The notes beneath the pieces are model-generated. The model did not search any database and was not told the DNA's origin. It was given only the letters and a program-made list of their open reading frames with translations. Positions 7,280-15,715 of a stretch of 30,897 bases of DNA are shown here, in pieces. The DNA comes from a virus. The stretch is taken from positions 1 through 30,897 of IMG/VR virus record IMGVR_UViG_3300042453_002189. One strand, given 5' to 3'. A program made the position numbers and the translations under genes. Numbering within the stretch: the stretch's first letter is position 1; each line of letters starts with the position of its first letter.

Positions 7280-8191
7280 ATGGCTTACGATAGTAACATT
7301 CCTGATGCCTTCCCCAATCTGTATGCAGATCAATGGCGGCTGGGCGTTCAACAACTCGGATCACGGCTGGAAAGCATTGTGAACACCGAGATCATCCACG
7401 GCGAAAGCAAGCGCTACCAAAAGCTGCCTTCCGTCGCCGCGCGCCAGATCACCACCCGTTTTGGTGATACCAACCCGGACGATATCGATGTCGAATTCCG
7501 CCACCTGTATGTCAACTTCAAGGACAGCGCCCACATTCTGGACCGCCGCGAAGTGCTGCAGCTCGGCAGCGTGGGCAGCCCGCACTCGCAGATCATGCGC
7601 TTGCAGCTGGCCGCCGCCGGCCGCGACCGCGACAAGACCCTGATCGACGCACTGGGCGGCACCGTGGCATCCGGTAAAACCGGCGGCACCCCGATTGTTC
7701 TGCCGGCCACCTCCAAGGTGGGTGTGTCCTTTGCCGCGAATGACTCTGGTTTTACCTTCGAGAAATTCATCGAATCCTGCCGCCTGCTCGGTTCCGCCGA
7801 TGTGGCTGGCCAGGATGTGGAGAATCAATCTCCGCTCTCGCTGGTGCTCTCGCACAACCAGGTGGCCGACATGCTCAAGGAAACCGAATTCACCTCCGCC
7901 GACTACGGGCTGCAACGCCTGATGAGCGGGGAAGTGGTCAACTTTATGGGCGTGGCCATCAAGGCGGTGAGCCCGGCACTCCTGCCCTACACTTCCGCCA
8001 CCAAGGTGCGCATGTGCTACATGTTCGCCCGCAACAGCGTGGTCTTCGGCATTGCCGAGAACCCGCAAGCGTGGGCCGACGAGCTCCCCATGAAGCGCCA
8101 CGACGTGCAACTGCGCACGGAATGGGGCTGGGGCGCGCTCCGCCTGGATGAAGAAGGAGTCATCGAAATCGCCTGCGACGAAGGTGTCTAA
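7280..8191 (+). CDS. Major capsid protein
   Basis: The 303-residue product is the size of a podovirus coat protein and lies in the canonical place after the scaffold. It opens with an N-terminal arm (FPNLYADQWRLGVQQLGSRLESIV) followed by strands around RFGDTNPDDIDVEFRHLYV, which resemble the capsid family found in BPP-1-like and related phages. A central variable part and the C-terminal portion (FGIAENPQAWADELPMKRHDVQLRTEWGWGALRLDEEGVIEI) have the strand and belt pattern of HK97-like coats. The fold is inferred from family knowledge. The ATG follows an A7 run without Shine-Dalgarno. Codon choice is tidy and GC-rich as expected for a highly expressed gene. Confidence 0.87.
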   Translation: MAYDSNIPDAFPNLYADQWRLGVQQLGSRLESIVNTEIIHGESKRYQKLPSVAARQITTRFGDTNPDDIDVEFRHLYVNFKDSAHILDRREVLQLGSVGSPHSQIMRLQLAAAGRDRDKTLIDALGGTVASGKTGGTPIVLPATSKVGVSFAANDSGFTFEKFIESCRLLGSADVAGQDVENQSPLSLVLSHNQVADMLKETEFTSADYGLQRLMSGEVVNFMGVAIKAVSPALLPYTSATKVRMCYMFARNSVVFGIAENPQAWADELPMKRHDVQLRTEWGWGALRLDEEGVIEIACDEGV

Positions 8192-8198
8192 CCTTATC

Positions 8199-8225
8199 CC
8201 CCGCCCGGTGACAAGCCGGGCGGGG
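8199..8225 (+). terminator. GC hairpin after the capsid gene (terminator or processing signal)
   Basis: A perfect 10-base-pair stem, 8199-8208 with 8216-8225, loop TGACAAG, begins eight bases after the capsid stop. No U tract follows, so it may act as mRNA 3'-end protection or a leaky pause site rather than a full terminator. A related stem with the same CGGGCGGG core follows the next gene. Confidence 0.5.
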
Positions 8226-8253
8226 CCAACCTCTACCAGAAAGACCAACCATC

Positions 8254-8745
8254 ATGTCCAAAGCAACCGAATCCACCCAATACGCCGCGCAAACCGCCGC
8301 GGCTTCCAACTACGCCGGCGTGACGCTCGACAAGCGCGACATCGAAGGCGCAGTGCAATTCGCCACCATCAAGGTGCCGTTCACCGCTGCTAACGTGGCA
8401 AACGATGTGATCGACCTCATCCGCTTGCCGGACGGGGCGCGCGTGCTGCCCGAGCTCAGCAAGTTCATCGTGACTGGCGACCCGAATGACGGCGCCTTCA
8501 CCGTGGACGTGGGCGACGCCGCCGACGTGGACCGCTACAGCGACGGGGCCAACCTCGCCGCCGTGGGCATCGTGGAATTCCTCACCAGTGCGCTGACCGC
8601 CGATGGGTTTATTAACCCGATCGACGTGAAGAACACCGGCGTGGCATCCACCGATACCAGTCGCATCCAGCTCAAGATCATCACCGAAGCGGGCACCATG
8701 GCCGCGGCCGACATTTACGTCGTGCTGGCCTACAAGTGCCTGTGA
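8254..8745 (+). CDS. Putative head decoration/cement protein
   Basis: This 163-residue protein follows the capsid gene and is isolated by strong hairpins on both sides, which suggests it is made in quantity. After an Ala/Thr N-terminal segment, it shows a run of alternating beta strands (FATIKVPFTAANVANDVIDLIRLPDGARVLPEL, FTVDVGDAADVDRY, IQLKIITEAGTMAAADIYVVLAY), as expected for a jelly-roll or beta-sandwich. The phrase LPDGARVLPE and the final xxxVVLAY strand recur in unnamed structural proteins next to capsid genes in many phages. BPP-1 has a cement protein at a comparable place. The role is inferred. Confidence 0.65.
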   Translation: MSKATESTQYAAQTAAASNYAGVTLDKRDIEGAVQFATIKVPFTAANVANDVIDLIRLPDGARVLPELSKFIVTGDPNDGAFTVDVGDAADVDRYSDGANLAAVGIVEFLTSALTADGFINPIDVKNTGVASTDTSRIQLKIITEAGTMAAADIYVVLAYKCL

Positions 8746-8777
8746 CCGATTGACCGCCTGCTGCGAACCCCAAACCA

Positions 8778-8817
8778 CCGGGCGGGCGGTGCTCTTCACA
8801 TGAGCGCCCCCGCCCGG
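8778..8817 (+). terminator. Long GC hairpin after the decoration gene
   Basis: The outer stem 8778-8786 pairs perfectly with 8809-8817 (9 pairs). It continues through 8788-8790 with 8806-8808 and a perfect inner 4-pair stem 8791-8794 with 8802-8805, leaving one bulged C and loop TTCACAT. The trailing bases TCTTGC are only weakly U-rich. It lies between the decoration gene and the tail tube operon and probably separates high capsid-level expression from lower tail-gene expression. Confidence 0.5.
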
Positions 8818-8827
8818 TCTTGCATCC

Positions 8828-9454
8828 ATGCAGACCCTCACCGACCTCGCCAACGCCGCGCTCGCCTACCTGGGTGATGCGCCGGTGTCTTCGATCATTG
8901 ACGCGGACAGCAAGCCCGCGCGGCTCTGCAACCAGTTTGCGCAAGCCGCCGTGGATGAGACGCTGCGGCTGGGCCGCTGGAACCGGGCCAGCCGCCGGGC
9001 CACCTTGGTGCGCGACGCCGCGCCGCCGGCCTTTGGCTACGATTGCAGCTACCAGCTGCCGGATGGCTGGCTGCGCTTGCTCGAGGTGAATGGCGAGCCG
9101 TGGGAAGACAGCACGCAGTATTTCGCCCTTGAGGGCGACCGGCTGCTAACCGATCAGGAAAGCGTGGAGCTGCGCTACATCGCGCGCGTGCCCATTGGTG
9201 CCTGCGACGCGCTATGCCAGGAGGCCATCGCGCTGCGGCTGGCCGCCAAGATCGCCGTGCCGCTGCTGGGCAACCAGGAGATGCGCGCCATCATGGAAGC
9301 GCTGGCCGCCCAGGCGCTGCACCGTGCCCGCCACATCGATGCCGTGGAAAGCAACGGCAAGGAAAACCCGCCGTGGAACCAGGTGATGTCGCGCAGCCGC
9401 CTGCTGCGCGCCCGCGGGGCCCGCCGCAACCCACTGCGACTCGAGGACTACTAG
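8828..9454 (+). CDS. Tail tubular protein A (T7 gp11-like)
   Basis: At 208 residues this matches gp11-like adaptor proteins that dock on the portal and form the upper tail ring. The opening phrase (LTDLANAALAYLGDAPVSSIIDADSKPARLCNQFAQAAVDETL) is the family hallmark: a helix, a Gly-Asp/Glu turn and then a helix with the xxFxxAVDETLR-like end. The middle (FGYDCSYQLPDGWLRLLEV) matches the strand-turn region with YxLPxDxLR. A later helix (CQEAIALRLAAKIAVPLLGN) and a basic C-terminus complete it. It is followed four bases later by the tubular protein B gene, as in all relatives. Confidence 0.87.
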   Translation: MQTLTDLANAALAYLGDAPVSSIIDADSKPARLCNQFAQAAVDETLRLGRWNRASRRATLVRDAAPPAFGYDCSYQLPDGWLRLLEVNGEPWEDSTQYFALEGDRLLTDQESVELRYIARVPIGACDALCQEAIALRLAAKIAVPLLGNQEMRAIMEALAAQALHRARHIDAVESNGKENPPWNQVMSRSRLLRARGARRNPLRLEDY

Positions 9455-9458
9455 CGCC

Positions 9459-12400
9459 ATGAGCGAGCAAATCGACCGCCGCATTTCGTTTAACGCCGGG
9501 GAAATTTCCCCATGGCTGGATCCGCGCATCGACTTGGAAAAATACCAGATGGGCTGCCGCCAGATGGAAAACGTGCGTGGCAGCATGTATGGCGGGGCCG
9601 TCAAGCGGGCCGGCACCCAATACCTGGGCGCTGCCCTTACAGCCGACACCGCGGTGCGCCTGATCCCGTGGCTGGGCGGGGACGGTGCCGATTATGTGTT
9701 GGAATTTTCCGACATGAAACTGCGTGTGTGGAATGCCGCGACGCTCGAGCTGGTGGAAAGCGAGCCGGATACCCCGTTGGTGTTGGACACCGTGTTTGGC
9801 GCCGCCCAACTGGAACAAATCCAGCATGCGCAGCAAAATGATGTGATGTATCTGGTGCATCCTGAGCATCAGCCTCAAGTGGTATTGAGGGCCGACACCT
9901 GGGTCATAGGCGATGCGAAATTCGAGTGGCCGTCCACGCTGGGGCCCAATCTGACGCGCACGCGCATCACCCCGTTGATTGTGGGCTATGTGGACACCTG
10001 GGATGCCAGCGTGACTTACACGGCAGGCCAGCACGTGCTGCACTCTGGGGTGGTGTATCAAGCCACCGGTGCGGCCGCCAACCTGAACCGCACGCCACCC
10101 AATGCCACCTACTGGACGGCCACCACGTGGTCCAACGCCAAGAGCTATGTGGCTGGCACAATCCTGCTTTATTCTGGCGTGTATTACATGGTGATTGGGG
10201 ACCATACGGCGGCCACGGGTAAAGAGCCCGGCATTCTGGCCAGTGAAGAGCGTTATGTGAAGATCATCCGCGTGGATGCGGTGGGCGCTGGTGCAGTGGG
10301 GGCCTATTCATCCGCCACCAAATACACCACCGGCCAGCAGGTGACTTATCAGGCGCTGGTTTATGCGCGCACCAGTTTTTTGTCAGGGTCCATCAAAGGG
10401 ACCGCTCCGGTTGGCGACGATTACAGCGGCGAGGCGTGGAAATTGGTAGGTCAAGCCACCGCAGGCACCGTCAACGAATATGTGGGCACCGGGCAATCGG
10501 TAACGCTCGAGGCCACGGCCGCCACATTTCAAGAGGGCCACGTGGGCACCACATGGGTGATTTCCCACAACCGCACCAACCCGAAATCCAGCTTGAACAT
10601 GCTGGCGGCTGTCGGCACTGCCAGCACGCCGATTTTGATACTGGGGGCCTTTAGCGTGTCCATCAGTCTGGATTCTGCGTTTGGATCGGCCGAGCCACTG
10701 GTGGAGGTGCTCATTCAACAAAGCACGGACTTGGTGGAATGGGAAACCTACACCGCGGTGTCGGCCAATCGAGCCAACGCGCAGCAAGTCATCGCAGGCT
10801 CGCTGAGTGAGCCATTGTTTTTGCGCGCGTCTATTCTGGCGACCAACAATATCAGCAGCAACAAAACCTGGACGCTGGAAATCATCCCGGACAGCGCCAC
10901 CCATACCGGGCTGGTAACTCTGACTGCAGTGACGGATGCCACCCGCGCCACCGCCACGGTAGTGCGGCCGCTGTATCGCCCATGGCCCACCGCGCGGTGG
11001 GAAGAACCGGCCTATTCCGCGGTGCGCGGGTATCCCCGCACCACGACATTGCACGACGGCCGGCTGTGGTTTGGCGGAACAATCCACCGGCCCACCAGTG
11101 TGTGGGGCAGTGCGGTGGATGCATATTGGGATTTCCGCCTGGGCCCGGAAGAGGACCGCGCGCTGCAATACACGCTGGCCACCGATGAGAGCAGCAAAGT
11201 GGAGTGGCTCGTCAGCCAAGACTTGCTGGTGATCGGCACCAGCTCGGGCGAGTGGGTGCTTGGCCAGCGCCCGGGCGACGATGCCATCCGGCTGCGGCGT
11301 AATACCTCGTATGGTTCGGCGCCGATACAGGCGCGCGCGATTTCCGATAGCGTGGTCTTTATTCAAAAAAGCCGCCGCAAGCTGCGCGAGTTCGCCTGGT
11401 CTTTTGAGCGGGACGGCTACCTGGCCAATGACCTGACGATGCTTGCCGAGCACCTCGGGGATGCGGAGATGCGCCAAATGGCCATCCAGCGCAACCCGGA
11501 GGCCATCGTGTGGGTGGCCACCACCAGGGGCGATTTGCTTGGCATGACCTACGAGCGCGGACAAAACGTGGCTGGCTGGGCCCGTTTTACAACCTCGGGC
11601 AGCATCGAGAGCGTGTGCGCACTGCCGGCTACGGCCGAGGAAGATCATGTGTGGCTGGTGGTGGCACGGGAAATCGACGGCGCCCAGGTGCGCTACATCG
11701 AGCGGCTGGCCCCGGACCAACTGCGCGCCTTGAAACTTGGCGAGCTTGTCGATCTGGTTTATGCCGACTGCTCGCGGACCATTGCTCCTGCTGCCAATCC
11801 GAGCGGATCGGTGATGGTGTCGGGCTTGGATTTGGCGGTGCCCGCCCTGGCTTACAACGGCCAGCAGAACAACCGGCCGTATTACAGGGCAGATGGGCTG
11901 GTTTATCAGCTCTCGGCAATCCGGCCCTTGGGCAGCGTGACGCTGGATCCGGCTGGAGCCAACAATGCGGTGGATGTGGAAACCTCCGACACAAGCATCA
12001 CCGAGGCTGAAATTGCCATCAATAACACCACCGCCCGCACGGCCCTAACGATTGGCCAAACCGGCGGCTTGGTCAAAATCACCAGCGGGGACAAGCGGGT
12101 GATGCGCATCTCGGCCAATTTCGGCAGCGGCGTGGAAAACCATGATTTGCCTTATTACGGGCTCTCTGGTGTGAACCCGGTATGGATCAAGAATGTGACC
12201 GGCGGCGAAGTGTCCCTGACCCATTTCATTGAGGAGGGCGAATTTGCTTTAAGCAAAGACATTGGCGAGGGCAGCGATTTTTTTGAATTGGTGTCTGCCG
12301 CGGCATTCCCGGACTTGGCGGATTGGTCCCAAGCCACCGCAGCGGAAGGCGCGGTGGGCGTGCCCACCGTGACTGCCGCGCCCGCCCTGGGCTCCCACGT

Positions 12401-13127
12401 GGTCACGCTGATCAATGCGGCCGTTGATATCTTCGATGATCTTGTCGCCACCCATGCCGCAGGCAGCGACGGCAGCGGCCCTGTAGCGGCCATTGGGCCC
12501 GTTGCTTTGACTGGGGCGATCCAGTGGCTGCTCAAAGCGCAGGACAACGTGTGGACTGCGGACAGCGCGGAGAATTACCCATGGAACGTGCCGGCGGATG
12601 CGTGGGTGGCAATGAACAATGATTTGGGCACTCCGGTCATTGAACCGGCCAATTCCACGGTCACCGGCCTTGCGCACCTCGAGGGCGAGGAAGTGGTGAT
12701 ACTGGCCGATGGCGCGGTGCACCGCCCGCTGACGGTAATGGATGGGGAGATAAATTTGGATTATGTGGCCACCGTGGCTGTGATCGGCTTGCCATACACG
12801 GCCATTCTGGAGCCCACCTGGCTGGAAAGCCCGGACGTGGCCGGCTGGAGCAAAGCGGGCAAAAAACGCATCCACCGCATTGTGAGTTCTTTTTGGAACA
12901 CCGCAGGGGTCGAGTTGTCCACTGACGATGGCAGCACCTGGACGCCCATGGAAACCCGTTTGTCCAACGACACAATGGACAGCAACCGCCCGCTCATCAC
13001 CGGCGTGCGGGAGGATTTTGTGGGCGGCTCTACGGCCCGGCAGATTTCGGTGGTGCTCCGCAGCCGCGACCCGCTGCCCATGATGCTGCAGTCGCTACAC
13101 ATCCGTTACCAAATCGACGCGAAATGA
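9459..13127 (+). CDS. Tail tubular protein B / nozzle (T7 gp12-like), enlarged with carbohydrate-binding-like units
   Basis: The N-terminus (RRISFNAGEISPWLDPRIDLEKYQMGCRQMENVRGSMYGG) and a mid-protein segment at about residues 520-560 (YPRTTTLHDGRLWFGG ... SVWGSAVDAYWDF) are hallmark phrases of the gp12-like nozzle protein. At 1,222 residues it is about 400 longer than T7 gp12. The extra N-terminal sequence includes three consecutive units that look like CBM5/12 (chitin-binding) modules: WDASVTYTAGQHVLHSGVVYQA (from residue 181), WSNAKSYVAGTILLYSGVYYMV (about 223) and YSSATKYTTGQQVTYQALVYAR (about 282). The C-terminus has a receptor-like beta region (IVSSFWNTAGVELSTDDGSTW). The nozzle closes the tail until DNA release; the inserted units could bind surface glycans (inference). 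ATGA overlaps the next gene. Confidence 0.85.
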   Translation: MSEQIDRRISFNAGEISPWLDPRIDLEKYQMGCRQMENVRGSMYGGAVKRAGTQYLGAALTADTAVRLIPWLGGDGADYVLEFSDMKLRVWNAATLELVESEPDTPLVLDTVFGAAQLEQIQHAQQNDVMYLVHPEHQPQVVLRADTWVIGDAKFEWPSTLGPNLTRTRITPLIVGYVDTWDASVTYTAGQHVLHSGVVYQATGAAANLNRTPPNATYWTATTWSNAKSYVAGTILLYSGVYYMVIGDHTAATGKEPGILASEERYVKIIRVDAVGAGAVGAYSSATKYTTGQQVTYQALVYARTSFLSGSIKGTAPVGDDYSGEAWKLVGQATAGTVNEYVGTGQSVTLEATAATFQEGHVGTTWVISHNRTNPKSSLNMLAAVGTASTPILILGAFSVSISLDSAFGSAEPLVEVLIQQSTDLVEWETYTAVSANRANAQQVIAGSLSEPLFLRASILATNNISSNKTWTLEIIPDSATHTGLVTLTAVTDATRATATVVRPLYRPWPTARWEEPAYSAVRGYPRTTTLHDGRLWFGGTIHRPTSVWGSAVDAYWDFRLGPEEDRALQYTLATDESSKVEWLVSQDLLVIGTSSGEWVLGQRPGDDAIRLRRNTSYGSAPIQARAISDSVVFIQKSRRKLREFAWSFERDGYLANDLTMLAEHLGDAEMRQMAIQRNPEAIVWVATTRGDLLGMTYERGQNVAGWARFTTSGSIESVCALPATAEEDHVWLVVAREIDGAQVRYIERLAPDQLRALKLGELVDLVYADCSRTIAPAANPSGSVMVSGLDLAVPALAYNGQQNNRPYYRADGLVYQLSAIRPLGSVTLDPAGANNAVDVETSDTSITEAEIAINNTTARTALTIGQTGGLVKITSGDKRVMRISANFGSGVENHDLPYYGLSGVNPVWIKNVTGGEVSLTHFIEEGEFALSKDIGEGSDFFELVSAAAFPDLADWSQATAAEGAVGVPTVTAAPALGSHVVTLINAAVDIFDDLVATHAAGSDGSGPVAAIGPVALTGAIQWLLKAQDNVWTADSAENYPWNVPADAWVAMNNDLGTPVIEPANSTVTGLAHLEGEEVVILADGAVHRPLTVMDGEINLDYVATVAVIGLPYTAILEPTWLESPDVAGWSKAGKKRIHRIVSSFWNTAGVELSTDDGSTWTPMETRLSNDTMDSNRPLITGVREDFVGGSTARQISVVLRSRDPLPMMLQSLHIRYQIDAK

Positions 13128-13642
13128 TCGACATCCTACCACTGGCCGTTATCCCGTTTCTGGTGCCCATCGCCATGGCGCTCTCGGCCGTGGCCACCGG
13201 CGTGGGCACCTTCATGGCTTACCGCGGCCAACAGGCTGCCGCGGATGCCGCCCAAAAAACCGCCGACTACAACGCCCAGCTGCAACGCACGCAGGCCGGG
13301 CAGGAAATGGAAGTGGCCGAGGAAAACGCCCGGCGCAAGGCGCGCGAGAATGCCCGCCTGCTGGGACGGCAGCGGGCGGTGGTGGCCCAGTCCGGGCTGG
13401 CCATGGAAGGCACGCCCCTGGCGATCCTCGGTGAAACCGCCACTATGCTGCAGCGTGACATCATGGATATGGGATACTCCGCCCAGCAGCGCGTCCGGGC
13501 CCTGCAAGCCGGGGCCAACATGAGCTTGTGGGAAGGCCGCAACCAAGCCAGCGCGCTGCGCACCAAGGCGCTGACCACCGGGCTGGAAGGGGTGGCTTCC
13601 ATCTCCCAAGGCTTTCTGAATTACGAAAACAAGCTCCCTTGA
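13124..13642 (+). CDS. Internal virion protein, T7 gp14-like (core protein B)
   Basis: This 172-residue protein starts with a hydrophobic segment (residues about 4-30, LPLAVIPFLVPIAMALSAVATGVGTF), as ejected core proteins that enter the outer membrane do. It continues as a long Ala/Gln/Arg/Glu helix with the phrase QRAVVAQSGLAMEGTPLAILGETATMLQRDIMDMGYSAQ, which is typical of the gp14-like family in podovirus-type phages. In T7, gp14 is ejected first and helps build the transenvelope channel. The gene overlaps the nozzle gene (ATGA) and precedes the larger core proteins, in the order gp14-gp15-gp16. Confidence 0.8.
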   Translation: MIDILPLAVIPFLVPIAMALSAVATGVGTFMAYRGQQAAADAAQKTADYNAQLQRTQAGQEMEVAEENARRKARENARLLGRQRAVVAQSGLAMEGTPLAILGETATMLQRDIMDMGYSAQQRVRALQAGANMSLWEGRNQASALRTKALTTGLEGVASISQGFLNYENKLP

Positions 13643-13666
13643 TTACGAACCTAAAATCTGACCGTC

Positions 13667-15712
13667 ATGTCATTGCCACCCACGCGCTACATTGAGGCCG
13701 GACCCGGCATGCCCATGGCCGATCCGGGCGCCGCTGCGGCCCAGGCCAGCGCCTACGCCGGCTTGGGTAATACCATCGCGCAGCTGGGCGCGGCCGGCAT
13801 GCAGATGGCCGCCCGCGTCCGGCAAATCGAGGACGGCGGCAAGATCGCGGAGTTCTCTGCTCGTATGGAAAAGACCGCCTCGGATTTTTCCATCCAGCTC
13901 ATGACCCGCGAGGACACCGAAAAGTGGCCCGGCGATTGGCAAAAAACCGCCGAGGCATTGCGCCAGGAAGCCAAGAAACTTGGCATCAGCTCCGGGGCGC
14001 TGGCGCAGTTTGAGCAGAAATTCACCCAGTGGAATACCCGCCTCACCATTGGCTTTGAAACCCAAGCGGCCACCAAGAGCATTGAGATCGCCCGCGGCCG
14101 GGTGGCCAATGCCTACCAATTCCACCTGGATAACCAGAATTACGAGGCGGCCCGCGACACCCTAAGCACCGCTCACGCCACCGGCATCCTCGACAGCGTG
14201 GCGCTCGAAAAGGGCCTGATGGACACCGACAAAGCCGCCCGGCACAACGACGTGTTGGCCGACATCAATGACGATGCGGCCGTCTGGCTGAACGACAACA
14301 CCAACCCGCTGCCCGGCTACGACATGGCCGAGTGGAACCGGCTGCGCAGCCACGCCCGCAGCGTAGAGCGGCAAGTGACCTACGAGCAATCCGCCAACGT
14401 CATGGACCGGATCATCACCGGCCACATTTCCCGCCCCGAGCAGATCGAGCAGGAGACCGCCATGCTCCGCCCCACCGAGCGCGCGAAGCTCACGGACTTT
14501 CTGGCCAGCTACCAACGCGCCGAGGCCGACAACCTGCGCCACAATCCCGACTGGCAGGCCGAGCAAGTCGGCCGCTTCAACGCGCTGCTGGCCGACTACG
14601 TGCCGGTGACCGGCGACTCGCCCGACATGCCGGGGGTGGAGCTCAATGCCATTGTAAAGGCAATGCCGGATGGGCCGCGCAAGGATGACATGGAGCGCCG
14701 CGTGCGCGCCGTGCTGGACAACCAGCAGGCCGAGGCCAAGACCGCGCTGGACCTGCAGCTGGCCGAAGTGACGGCCGCCGCCAAGCGCGGCCAATTCGAC
14801 CCGCCAACTGCCGAGCCCGAGGAATTTGATACCGACCGCGCGCTGCGCGACGGCTGGCTGAGTGAAGCCAACGTGCAAAACCTGCAAGGCTTGGGGTATT
14901 CCCAAAACCAAGCCGAGGAGATTGTGGCCGAGCCCGATCTGAACAAACGCCGCAACAAATTCCGCGAGCTGTGGCAACAACGCGAAAACAAGGAGGCCAC
15001 CGGCCGACCGTGGGACGAGGCCGTCAAAGACGCGCTGCTGGATGGCCGCCCTACCTTCACCCTGGAGGGCGGCGGTGACCCGGACGAGCTCAGCGCCAGC
15101 CGCGCGCTGCGCACCGGCAAGATCGAAATTCAAATGCGCGACTGGGCCCGCCAGCACCCGGAGCTGGCCCGCGACCCGGAAAAAATCCGCGCCCAGCTCC
15201 ATAAGATTTCCGGCATGGAATTCCGCAGGCCTGCCGCCCGCTTGTCTGCGCCGCCAAGAAGAGCGGGCTCAACAGGAGAAGTCCCCACCGAAACCAGCAT
15301 GACCCTGCCGCGTGACTTGATGGAAATGGTAAAATCCTTCGAGGGATTCAATCCCAAGGCATACAGCGATTACAAGCAGTGGTCCGTGGGATATGGCACG
15401 CGCGGCAAGCCGGGAGAAACGATCACCCGCCAGGAGGCGGAGCGACGGCTTACCAGCGAACTGGCCGCCGCCCGCAGCCAAGTGAAAAACCATGCTGCCA
15501 GGATAAACTTGGATCTGGCGCCCAACGAATTGGATGCGCTCACTTCGTTCCAATACAACACCGGCAGCGTGTCCAAACTGCTGGCCGGTGGTGCCCGCAG
15601 CAAGCAGGAGATCGCGGATGCGATGCTGCTTTATCACAAGGCGGGCGGCAAACCGCTGGAGGGCCTCAAGAAACGCCGCGCCGCTGAAAGAAATCTGTTC
15701 CTCAACGCCTGA
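13667..15712 (+). CDS. Internal virion protein with C-terminal GH24 lysozyme
   Basis: Residues 1-540 are long helices with repeated AxxxIEIARGR, DNQNYEAARDTL and similar phrases, typical of gp15-like core proteins (the positions RYIEAGPGMPM and ADPGAAAAQASAYAGLGNTIAQLGAA mark the N-terminus). Residues 545-681 are a T4-lysozyme-type (GH24) muramidase: E559 in SFEGF is the expected acid, D568 in YSDY the second residue, and S573 stands at the position usually held by Thr, followed by VGYGT. The FQYNTG motif and the terminal RRAAERNLF are also typical. T7 places a different lytic enzyme, a transglycosylase, in gp16. Here the wall-opening enzyme is carried in this core protein, so it likely digests peptidoglycan during DNA entry, not lysis. 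The ATG at 13667 lacks Shine-Dalgarno. Confidence 0.85.
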   Translation: MSLPPTRYIEAGPGMPMADPGAAAAQASAYAGLGNTIAQLGAAGMQMAARVRQIEDGGKIAEFSARMEKTASDFSIQLMTREDTEKWPGDWQKTAEALRQEAKKLGISSGALAQFEQKFTQWNTRLTIGFETQAATKSIEIARGRVANAYQFHLDNQNYEAARDTLSTAHATGILDSVALEKGLMDTDKAARHNDVLADINDDAAVWLNDNTNPLPGYDMAEWNRLRSHARSVERQVTYEQSANVMDRIITGHISRPEQIEQETAMLRPTERAKLTDFLASYQRAEADNLRHNPDWQAEQVGRFNALLADYVPVTGDSPDMPGVELNAIVKAMPDGPRKDDMERRVRAVLDNQQAEAKTALDLQLAEVTAAAKRGQFDPPTAEPEEFDTDRALRDGWLSEANVQNLQGLGYSQNQAEEIVAEPDLNKRRNKFRELWQQRENKEATGRPWDEAVKDALLDGRPTFTLEGGGDPDELSASRALRTGKIEIQMRDWARQHPELARDPEKIRAQLHKISGMEFRRPAARLSAPPRRAGSTGEVPTETSMTLPRDLMEMVKSFEGFNPKAYSDYKQWSVGYGTRGKPGETITRQEAERRLTSELAAARSQVKNHAARINLDLAPNELDALTSFQYNTGSVSKLLAGGARSKQEIADAMLLYHKAGGKPLEGLKKRRAAERNLFLNA

Positions 15713-15715
15713 ACC

